Shown here piece after piece: positions 26,517 through 34,156 of a stretch of 64,000 nucleotides of DNA (positions are counted from its first letter, which is position 1; each line of letters starts with the position of its first letter). A program made the position numbers and the translations under genes. This DNA is from Myxococcales bacterium (GTDB taxonomy: Bacteria; Myxococcota_A; Polyangia; Polyangiales; GCA-016699535), in NCBI GenBank assembly GCA_020633325.1, contig JACKDX010000002.1:667203-731202 (forward strand), given 5' to 3'. The notes beneath the pieces were generated by a model. It had not been told where the DNA came from. It was given only the letters and a program-made list of their open reading frames with translations, and ran no database searches.

Positions 26517-28369
26517 AGGGGCTGCTCATTGGCCACATGGACCGTTCCTTTCGACAAGGGCTCTTCGTCGCTGCGGCTCAGTTGGTGGTCGTAAGTGGCA
26601 ATGAGATCACTGCGGCTTAGGGTGCCGACGACGCGTGTGGGATCCGCATCGTCCACCACCACAATCTCTTCCTTGTGACTTGTGACCATTTTATGCATGG
26701 CCGAATACAAGTTATCTCCCATCACGACGTACGGTATGGCCCCTTCCATAATATCTGCGGCCACAAGCTCGCGTCCTTCAGCATCCGGTGGCGTCATCTG
26801 CCGGATCCGAGCCGCGTTGATCACGCCGACGAGCCGAGCATTCGCGTCGACCACGGGCAAAATGGCGTGCCTGGACGATCCGAGCCGGCTTAGTGCTGCA
26901 GGCAGCGGTAGGTCACTTTCAACAGTAATCGCGCGCTCATGCTCCGGATCTCCCAGCGCATCTCTCACCGAGTAACGCGCCAGAACATCACTTAGCATAT
27001 CATGGAGATGCACCGGTGATGCGGAACGCCGATCGACTTGTCCGCGGTAGAGCGTCGATCGACGCACCAACATAAACGCGATGATACATACCCACATCGT
27101 GGGGACCAAGAGCTGATAACTCCCCGTAATCTCGCTTACCATGATGATGGTAGAGATAGGCGTGTTCGCGGCCGCGGCAAAGAACCCCGCCATGCCCACC
27201 ACCACAAACGCCCCCTCTGGCGCGCTCAGTCCCGGCATGTACGTGTCGCACAGTCTTCCCACCACGCCTCCGATGGCTGCCCCGATGACCATGCTTGGGC
27301 CAAAAACGCCGCCACTTTGCCCTGAACCCACCGTAAACGCAGTCGTAACAATTTTGCCGAGGACGACCAGGCCTAAAAGCTTTAAAGTGACCGTTTGGTT
27401 GATGGCATCTTGCACGATGCCATATCCACTGCCCAATGCTTCGGGCAAAAAGAACGCAAAGCTACCGACCACGGCGCCACCCATCACGGGTTTAACAAAC
27501 GTCGGCACTTTCATCGCCTTAAAGAAGGTATGTACGCGATAAAAGAATCGGACATACACCTTGGCGCCCGCGGCCACGGCCAAAGCCAGCAGCAAATAAG
27601 GGAACAACTCCAGCGGGCTTTCAAAAACATACGATGGGGTGCTGAACAACGGATCTGCACCAAACGGAATCGTGAACACACTATACGCAACGATAGACGC
27701 AATCACGGCCGGCACGATGACCTCAAACTCCATGTCCATCTCTCGATAGAGCACCTCTGCGGCGAACAGTGCCGCGGCAAGCGGGGATCTGAAAATCGCC
27801 CCGATGCCCGCTGCCAGACCTGCCACCATCAAGAGGCGCCGTTCCTCGACTCCGAGCCGGAGCACTCTGCCAACGATGGATCCAAAACCTGCACCAATGT
27901 GCGCGATGGGTCCTTCACGCCCCGCCGATCCGCCGGTCGCCAAGGTGATTGCGGAGGCTAGAGCTTTGATGGGCGGCACACGAGGCCGAATCGCGCCCTG
28001 ACGGTTATGGTACGCATCGATGGCAGCGTCGGTACCGTGTCCTTCTGCTTCTGGCGCGAACCAATAAATAATGAGCCCGCCTACGAATCCACCTAATACG
28101 GGCAACAAAAACAATACCCATGGACGAAAAGGCTGGTTGGTCTCGCCGAAGCGCCCGGCGTCCCCTGCTGGCACCGCGGGCCGATACCCCGCTACGCCAT
28201 CCATGAGAACATGCTTTCCAAACTGAACCGACCAGTCAAACGCAACGGCGCCGAGCCCCGTAACGACGCCTACCAATGCGCATAGCAATATCAATCGTCC
28301 GATGCGCTGTGCGCGGTCCGGAGGCAGAACGTGATCGATCCATCGCACTTCCATGGCTGGCTGCCACAT
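26513..28369 (-). CDS. ClC-family chloride channel with two C-terminal CBS domains
   Basis: The protein has 618 residues from ATG 28369; GAGGAG lies directly before it, and ATG 28354 is also possible. Starts further upstream would overlap the divergent gene. The membrane part has the ClC motifs GHGTDAAI, GSAGREGP with the gating glutamate (Glu152) and SGGVFGPSMVIGA. At the 'proton glutamate' position of exchangers the sequence is AAEVLYRE, with Val206 where E. coli ClC has Glu203, which favours a passive channel. Two CBS domains (about 450-600; HAILPVVDANARLVGVI, EEIVVVDDADPTRVVGTL) may bind adenine nucleotides and regulate gating. It is in the inner membrane. Confidence 0.9.
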   Translation of the reverse strand: MWQPAMEVRWIDHVLPPDRAQRIGRLILLCALVGVVTGLGAVAFDWSVQFGKHVLMDGVAGYRPAVPAGDAGRFGETNQPFRPWVLFLLPVLGGFVGGLIIYWFAPEAEGHGTDAAIDAYHNRQGAIRPRVPPIKALASAITLATGGSAGREGPIAHIGAGFGSIVGRVLRLGVEERRLLMVAGLAAGIGAIFRSPLAAALFAAEVLYREMDMEFEVIVPAVIASIVAYSVFTIPFGADPLFSTPSYVFESPLELFPYLLLALAVAAGAKVYVRFFYRVHTFFKAMKVPTFVKPVMGGAVVGSFAFFLPEALGSGYGIVQDAINQTVTLKLLGLVVLGKIVTTAFTVGSGQSGGVFGPSMVIGAAIGGVVGRLCDTYMPGLSAPEGAFVVVGMAGFFAAAANTPISTIIMVSEITGSYQLLVPTMWVCIIAFMLVRRSTLYRGQVDRRSASPVHLHDMLSDVLARYSVRDALGDPEHERAITVESDLPLPAALSRLGSSRHAILPVVDANARLVGVINAARIRQMTPPDAEGRELVAADIMEGAIPYVVMGDNLYSAMHKMVTSHKEEIVVVDDADPTRVVGTLSRSDLIATYDHQLSRSDEEPLSKGTVHVANEQPL

Positions 28370-28439
28370 ACTCCTCGGGGCCGCATGGGGCAAGTTGTAA
28401 GTAACGGGGCAAGGCATGACATCGCGGAGCCGACCTGCT

Positions 28440-30413
28440 ATGAGCCATCGCGTGATGCCACGTATATGCTTGCACTCTTTGGCGCACCGTCCGGCCTGGG
28501 GCTTCATGTGGGTTGCGTTCGGATGGTTCTCCATGGTCTCGCTCTGCCATGCACAAGAGCCTGTCGCGCAGCAAATCCTGGGCATTGTTAGCTATATAGA
28601 AGGGGACTATCGTCTGGCGGTCGACGAGCGCTCGAACGTGCTCCATGAGGCTGAATATCAAGAGCAAAAACTGCTGCTCGATCAAGCCAAGAGCCTGTTG
28701 CCGTCGGAAGCTGATGATCTCGCCGGCCAGTTTCGCAAGCTCTCTGTGCTCATCGAGCGCAAGGCCCCGCCCAACGAGGTGCAAGCGCAATGTAAGGATA
28801 TCAAAGCGGCATTGATGCAGCGATTTGCCATCAATTTGGCGCCACCTCCCCCAAGCGAATGGCAGCACGCCGCTCAGCTTTATCGGAACGAGGGCTGCAT
28901 CGCCTGTCACGGCGTTTCAGGCCAAGCCGATGGCCCGCAATCAGCCAGCCTCAACCCGTCGCCGTCCAACTTTCGCGACTCAGAGATCATGCAGGACATC
29001 TCTCCTTTGCGCGCCTATCATGCGATCACGCATGGCGTCCAAGGTACGTCCATGGTGGGTTTTTCGCGCCTCAGCGAAGCCGATCGTTGGGCGCTAGCGA
29101 GATACATTGTTGCGTGGCGTCATTCCGCCCGACATGCAGAGCGCGGCAAGACGCTTGTTATCAAAGAGCCGCAAGCGTTGCCAACCGAGGAGAGCGCCGT
29201 TTACCAAAGCGACAACGAGCTCACTGAAACTATTGCCCGGAGTCTTTCCCGTCCCACTGACCAACGCGATGTCATCGCCTACATACGAAGAAGCGTTGAG
29301 TTTCGCCAGGGCGGGCCCGATTTCTCCTTGTTCCGAGCGCAGCTTGTCGCAGGTCAAGCCGCGTATGACGCTCGAGCATATGCGAAAGCCAAGGCCCACT
29401 TCATCGCGGCATACTTAGAGGGATTCGAACCTTACGAGGCCGCGTTAAGCCTACGGGTGCCCGAGCAAGTGCGCAGGGTGGAAAAGGCGATGCTCGAGCT
29501 TCAGCAGCTCGCTCGCGTTCCAGGGAATCAAAGCAAGTTGGCTCAAGCAACCGCGCGTCTCAAACGGATGGTCGCTGGCTTTGAGCACACCCCTTCGAGC
29601 ACGGGGACGGCATTTTGGGCCGCACTGCTCATTGCGCTGCGCGAAGGCGTGGAGGCTGTCTTGTTGATAGCCGTATTGCTCGGCATGGCCCACAAGCGCG
29701 ATGAGCCAGGACTGGTGCGGTGGATTCACGGCGGTTGGTTGAGCGCCACGGCGCTCGGCGTGCTCACGTGGTTTGTCTTAGGAGACCTCCTAAGCGGCAC
29801 CACCCGAGAGCTCGCGGAGGGCATCGTGGCGCTTGCTGCTGCCGTGATGCTACTCGGTGTCACGCATTGGATGCTTGGCCAACTCACAGCCAAGCGCTGG
29901 GTAGGCTTCCTCATGCGGTGGTGGGAGCAATCCTCGGGCAGTATCAGTTCAAGAGCCGCTATTTTCGTACTGTCGTTTGTCTCCGTCTATCGCGAGGCAT
30001 TTGAAGTCGTGCTTTTCTTCAAAGCGCTGGCGCTCGATGCCGCGGGAAAGACCCAGTGGGTGTGGTTTGGCGCACTCTGCGGTCTCTTGGCGCTGGCCGT
30101 GGTGGCTTTGCTATTACGGACGCTCAGCAAGCGATTGCCCATCCGTGCCTTTATGCTGGTATCGAGCGCCATGTTGGCTCTCTTGACCGTGATCCTCATC
30201 GGCAAGGGCGTCCGCTCGCTTCAAGAGGCTGGCGTAATAGGCTTTACCGCTGTCTCTTGGCCTGAGCTCCCTGCATTGGGTCTTTACGCAAGTTTTGAAA
30301 CCCTCGCCGCACAAGGTGCGATGGCGGCGCTTATTGTGCTGCTTGCTTACTGGCCCAGGTGGCGCCGGCGTCGCGACACTCCGCCTATTGGTCGTACGCT
30401 TCGAGAAACGTGA
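28440..30413 (+). CDS. Cytochrome c-FTR1 iron permease fusion
   Basis: The protein has 657 residues, assuming ATG 28440 with GGAG about ten bases upstream. A signal peptide ends near CHAQEP (about 38). Residues 140-230 are a c-type cytochrome: CIACH (Cys153, Cys156, His157) and a Met ligand in GTSMVGF (Met204). Residues 390-640 are an FTR1 permease with seven predicted helices and two iron-binding REXXE motifs, REGVE (401-405) and REAFE (518-522). In this family the haem or oxidase partner is thought to support ferrous iron uptake by coupling oxidation to permeation. Here both are on one chain. It is divergent from the ClC gene across about 70 bases; no Fur box was identified by eye. Confidence 0.9.
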   Translation: MSHRVMPRICLHSLAHRPAWGFMWVAFGWFSMVSLCHAQEPVAQQILGIVSYIEGDYRLAVDERSNVLHEAEYQEQKLLLDQAKSLLPSEADDLAGQFRKLSVLIERKAPPNEVQAQCKDIKAALMQRFAINLAPPPPSEWQHAAQLYRNEGCIACHGVSGQADGPQSASLNPSPSNFRDSEIMQDISPLRAYHAITHGVQGTSMVGFSRLSEADRWALARYIVAWRHSARHAERGKTLVIKEPQALPTEESAVYQSDNELTETIARSLSRPTDQRDVIAYIRRSVEFRQGGPDFSLFRAQLVAGQAAYDARAYAKAKAHFIAAYLEGFEPYEAALSLRVPEQVRRVEKAMLELQQLARVPGNQSKLAQATARLKRMVAGFEHTPSSTGTAFWAALLIALREGVEAVLLIAVLLGMAHKRDEPGLVRWIHGGWLSATALGVLTWFVLGDLLSGTTRELAEGIVALAAAVMLLGVTHWMLGQLTAKRWVGFLMRWWEQSSGSISSRAAIFVLSFVSVYREAFEVVLFFKALALDAAGKTQWVWFGALCGLLALAVVALLLRTLSKRLPIRAFMLVSSAMLALLTVILIGKGVRSLQEAGVIGFTAVSWPELPALGLYASFETLAAQGAMAALIVLLAYWPRWRRRRDTPPIGRTLRET

Positions 30414-30616
30414 AGAGCCCGCACGCATAGACCGACGCGCATTCCGGCGGCACGCCTTTGCGGGGAGTAACCCGCGGCAGTCCGTCGCCTGCCTTTCGTC
30501 GTATAGTGCGGGAACACGCAGGCCTAAACGCTGCCCACTGGGTACAGTATACCACAGGGTGCGTTTGAAATGATTGGAGAATTCGGTGGCACGGAATTTG
30601 AATACTCTCCTGCCGC

Positions 30617-31579
30617 ATGTATCGTCTTATCAATCTCACCATCATCTTCTTGTGTATCACGGGAGTCTCTGGATGTTCGACTGTTGTCGACGAATCAGCT
30701 CTGGCTGACGGCAGCGATGCCATTCGCGGCGGCACCGATGCAGGCCCCAACGAGTTTCCTTACTTCGTGCAGTTCGTATTGGCGGGCTATAAGGAAGTGA
30801 CGCCATTATGCGGCGGGGTTCTGATCGACCCACGGCACGCGCTTACGGCCGCACACTGCTTCGATATGATGCGCTATGATGGCTCGCTCAATCTCGACAA
30901 AATTAAGCGAGACATCATGGCAGTGTTGGGTGTGCAAACCCGCGCTGAAGCGGTAAATTTTTCGGGATCTGCCAACGTGCTGCCCCTCGGCATAGAGCAC
31001 GTGTACATTCCTGAGTCCTATCGCGTGATTGGGGTGGGACAGCAGGAATACCATTTCCATGACCTGGCGCTGGTACGACTGAGGCCGCTGGCACATGGCA
31101 AGCCGCCGATTGCCTGGGGTGCGGTCAATCCTACCGCGCCGCTGACCTATGCGGGGCTCGGCTGGCAGGCCGACCCCAAGAGCGAGCAACTTCGGCAGCA
31201 CTTTGGCGAATGGATCCGCGGCGACTACCATGTCATTCCGCAGTATCCGGCACAGCTTCAAAAAGCCACCTCGCAAATACTCACGGGCCCGGATTGTGAT
31301 GGCGCCAGGACTCCACCCGATACAAACCTTTTGGATACCAGCCGCCTGTGTATGGACGTCTCGGTTTCATCGCCAGATTATGGCGACAGTGGTGGTCCTG
31401 TCATCCAGATCGTGGATGGTACTCCTCGCTTGGTGGGGATACTCCAGGGCAGTGCGGGTCAGTTTACTGGCTTAGGCGGCGTCGGGACGCGCACATTCAC
31501 CCTTGGGTTGGCCATTAATGTTGAGGCCTATCGCGATTGGATCACGTTGACACTCGTGCATTCGTACCAGGGCCGATGA
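30617..31579 (+). CDS. Trypsin-like (S1) serine protease lipoprotein
   Basis: The protein has 320 residues. The signal peptide ends in a lipobox, GVSGC, with Cys20. The mature part opens with IRGGTDAGPNEFPYFV, like the activated N terminus of chymotrypsin-fold enzymes. The full triad is visible: TAAHCF (His80), HDLALVRL (Asp149) and YGDSGGP (Ser258). It is probably an active protease tethered to the outer membrane. The stop overlaps the start of the following LGEP-repeat gene (ATGA), suggesting they act together. The 200 bases upstream hold no gene; they contain a GC-rich imperfect hairpin near 30465 but no convincing promoter. Confidence 0.92.
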   Translation: MYRLINLTIIFLCITGVSGCSTVVDESALADGSDAIRGGTDAGPNEFPYFVQFVLAGYKEVTPLCGGVLIDPRHALTAAHCFDMMRYDGSLNLDKIKRDIMAVLGVQTRAEAVNFSGSANVLPLGIEHVYIPESYRVIGVGQQEYHFHDLALVRLRPLAHGKPPIAWGAVNPTAPLTYAGLGWQADPKSEQLRQHFGEWIRGDYHVIPQYPAQLQKATSQILTGPDCDGARTPPDTNLLDTSRLCMDVSVSSPDYGDSGGPVIQIVDGTPRLVGILQGSAGQFTGLGGVGTRTFTLGLAINVEAYRDWITLTLVHSYQGR

Positions 31580-33330
31580 GTAGGCGAGGGCTTTTGCACC
31601 GCCGTCCCGTTTTGGCCTGCTTGAGTGCCATGCTCAGTGTCACGATGGCGTGCTCGCTATCGGCGAACGAAGGTGTGAGCGCGTCGCAAGAACGAATCGA
31701 ACAGCTTTTTCCGGGGTTTCGAGCAGAGCGTCTTTCCTATGATGGCCGCCATGAGATTGGCGTGGCCCAGATCCAGGTGTGCGGCCCCTTTGCGCGATTT
31801 ATCGAAAACGAAGGCATCGCCGAGCTGCTCGGCGAGCCGTTGGACAATGCATCCAAGTTGAGCGCCGATGCCGAGGTGTACTCGCAAATCTTTGCGAATC
31901 TCGAGCTGGTATGGAACATGCGCACCGAAACCATGACCGTATCGACTCTAGGCGAGGTCGTATGCAACGCCTTTCATGGGACCCCGTGCAAAACCCGCGC
32001 TACGCCCCTCGCCAACGACGCCAACATCAACGGGTTGAACTACCCACACGGGTTCGCCGACTATCTAAGGGACAACCCGGACGCAGTCGCGCTGCTCGGT
32101 GAGCCCATTGAAGGTGTGTTCCTTTACAACGAACGCCACATCCTTCGGCAGTACTTCCTGAACGGCGCGTTAGAATATGACATCGACTCTGGGCAAACTG
32201 GGGTTGCGCCGCTCGGTCTCGAGCAGTGGCAGACCCGCGTTCCGGTACGCTCCCCCACGCCGGGGCTGTGCTTTTCAGACAGTGCGGGCAATCCACAGTC
32301 GGACTTTTCGGTTTATCCGTGGCATGGGCCGAACGTACTTGATGGCGTGACCGTGCTCGGCTTTGGCACGCCCATGGGGCCGACGGCTTCGCCCGTGTCG
32401 GGACTATGCACGAGTTTACAGGGCGCGATCGTGTGTGCCGCCGGCGCGATTGTGGTCTTAGCGATAGCGGGCGCGGTCGGTTATTTCAAGGTCACGCCCG
32501 AGCGTGGCTCAGATAGCGTAGCGGCCAATACGCACATGTCCGATCACGTCCGTGTGGCGGTGTTACTCGCCGGACTAGGGGCTAAAGTGCATACCTCTGG
32601 CATTGGGGTGGGTTGGACGGCGTCGGCGGAAATAGAGAAGGTACACCAAGTTCCCACCGTGCTTCGCACTGAGCGCGGGAGTGTCTCGTTTGGTCAGCCC
32701 CTGCCGCCACACACCGTCCCTTGGGCCGAAGGCCTACCGGATGCGGAACTTCGCGACGAGGCGATGAGACAGATACTGGACGACGCTGCACAAGCGGCGG
32801 AGTATGCATCTCTTGATGCTGTGTTGGAGCAGCTACAACAGCGCGAGCGAGAGCTTCGCTATGGTGGAACCCTTCTCAATGAAGAGACAGTGCCATGGCT
32901 CGATCAGGTGTACGCTCTCTCAGATGCGGAATTGGCGGAGTATTCTGCCGAGCTTGGGATGACGGCTGAAGCACTGCGCGGCTGGATCGATGAAGCACGT
33001 GCATGGTGTCTCGAAGAAGGCCGCCAACAACTACAAGTTGCTGAGGCGGTGGCGGATGTGCACGAGCGTTTGGAAAACGCCGCCGCGGTAGGCCAGCAGG
33101 CGCTCGATGCGGCTCGAACGGGCGTGGGCGTAGACCAAGCGATTGAGGCCATGGCGCAAGAAATGATTACGCAAATAGATATCCCGGGATCGACGGCGGA
33201 GATCAAGGTCTCCGAACTCCGTGATTTAGAGCGCGCAATCATCGAGAACGGGTTTGAGGATGAACAATACGAAGAGCTTTGCTTGAGAGCCATCCAGCGT
33301 GCCCTCCAACTCGTCCTCGAGGGTCACTAA
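31576..33330 (+). CDS. LGEP-repeat envelope protein of unknown function coupled to S1 protease
   Basis: The protein has 584 residues from ATG 31576, which overlaps the protease stop codon (ATGA). The N terminus looks exported, with a possible but non-canonical lipobox (TMAC, Cys26). Two similar blocks at about 70-126 and 157-217 share the pattern G-F-x-F/Y-L/I, then LLGEP (at 84-88 and 173-177), then a QxF...LEY/W ending, and resemble LGEP/'GxP' sugar-binding-like repeats seen in some secreted proteins. A Cys-containing hydrophobic stretch (281-304) could cross a membrane. The C-terminal 200 residues are acidic and probably coiled-coil. I do not recognise a family. Given the coupling it may be substrate, inhibitor or scaffold of the protease. 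Confidence 0.7.
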   Translation: MSRRGLLHRRPVLACLSAMLSVTMACSLSANEGVSASQERIEQLFPGFRAERLSYDGRHEIGVAQIQVCGPFARFIENEGIAELLGEPLDNASKLSADAEVYSQIFANLELVWNMRTETMTVSTLGEVVCNAFHGTPCKTRATPLANDANINGLNYPHGFADYLRDNPDAVALLGEPIEGVFLYNERHILRQYFLNGALEYDIDSGQTGVAPLGLEQWQTRVPVRSPTPGLCFSDSAGNPQSDFSVYPWHGPNVLDGVTVLGFGTPMGPTASPVSGLCTSLQGAIVCAAGAIVVLAIAGAVGYFKVTPERGSDSVAANTHMSDHVRVAVLLAGLGAKVHTSGIGVGWTASAEIEKVHQVPTVLRTERGSVSFGQPLPPHTVPWAEGLPDAELRDEAMRQILDDAAQAAEYASLDAVLEQLQQRERELRYGGTLLNEETVPWLDQVYALSDAELAEYSAELGMTAEALRGWIDEARAWCLEEGRQQLQVAEAVADVHERLENAAAVGQQALDAARTGVGVDQAIEAMAQEMITQIDIPGSTAEIKVSELRDLERAIIENGFEDEQYEELCLRAIQRALQLVLEGH

Positions 33331-33374
33331 CCACCCATATAACCCATTGATTTCACTAATGTTCTGGGAAAAGT

Positions 33375-34099
33375 GCGCGATTTCTCAAAACACTCACAAC
33401 TCGGTACGGCGCTATCCGATGACACGTGCATGGCGCGGCCGACACGTTTGCATTGTACAAGTCCTGGCGTACCGAACCATGTGGTACTGCGTGGCAACAA
33501 TCGAAGAAATCTTTTCTCATACAGCAATGACAGACAACAGTTTCTTCGTCTTTTGATCAGGTACAGCAAGCTGCACGCGTGCGCTTTTCACAATATAGCC
33601 CTTCTGACGAATCACGTGCACCTAGTGGTGACTCCTCAGACTGTAGAAGGCTTAAGCTCATGTATAAAAAGCATCTCGCAATCCTATGCGCAGTACAGGA
33701 ACGGACGCCGCAAGAGCACCGGAAAGCTTTTCGAGCAACGTTTTTGGTCTAAACCCATGAAAAGCGATGCTCAGATGATGGTGGTAAGCGCTTACGTAGA
33801 TTTAAATCCCATCGTTGCGGGGCTGCCGAATTCACAACGGGGGTGGACGACATTGGGGATTCATAGCGGCGAGGGCACGATGGGACACATTCCAGAGGCA
33901 GCATGGTCCCCGAGCCCCTGGTATTTAGCGCTTGGAGAGAATCCCGCGACACGTGCGCACGCATATTGCTTGTGGTTGGCGACATATCAAACCCGCGGAC
34001 TAGAAACGCCAGAGGAAGCAGCGCGTGTGGTGTCTAGCGAAACTGACCGCCGTAGAGTGGAGCGCCCCGATCGTTCATCAGCCCGGTAGCAAATCGCGC
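33375..34099. repeat. Short inverted repeat flanking the transposase gene
   Basis: A nine-base sequence, GCGCGATTT, at 33375-33383 is present in inverted orientation (AAATCGCGC) at 34091-34099, either side of the IS200-like transposase gene. IS200-like and REP-associated transposases act on short hairpins at the element ends, so these could be relics of recognition sites. The match is short enough to arise by chance, and neither copy forms a hairpin by itself. Confidence 0.25.
33430..34089 (+). CDS. REP-associated/IS200-like tyrosine transposase
   Basis: The protein has 219 residues from ATG 33430 (MARPTRL, the usual opening). It belongs to the Y1 HUH single-strand transposase family: the HUH pair is in TNHVHLVV (His62/His64), a candidate nucleophile Tyr lies in SQSYAQYRN (Tyr86 or Tyr89), and the downstream signature SAYVDLNPIVAGLP is typical of REP-associated transposases. 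It looks intact. These proteins are often domesticated single-copy genes that process palindromic repeats. It is inserted between the LGEP-repeat gene and a convergent VCBS lipoprotein gene. Confidence 0.9.
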   Translation: MARPTRLHCTSPGVPNHVVLRGNNRRNLFSYSNDRQQFLRLLIRYSKLHACAFHNIALLTNHVHLVVTPQTVEGLSSCIKSISQSYAQYRNGRRKSTGKLFEQRFWSKPMKSDAQMMVVSAYVDLNPIVAGLPNSQRGWTTLGIHSGEGTMGHIPEAAWSPSPWYLALGENPATRAHAYCLWLATYQTRGLETPEEAARVVSSETDRRRVERPDRSSAR

Positions 34100-34156
34100 G
34101 TTTGTCTCAGGAACTCAGTGGTTTCAATGGCTTAGACGATAGGTTAGTGACCCCAC

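Noticed and set aside
27141..27961. Plus-strand open frames of 133 and 188 codons
   Set aside because: Both are antisense to the ClC gene, whose motifs are clear in the minus frame.
29425..29440. tRNA T-arm-like GATTCGAACC
   Set aside because: It is inside the cytochrome c-FTR1 coding frame and no acceptor stem or anticodon arm flanks it. The similar TTCGAATCC near 8385 is also inside a gene.
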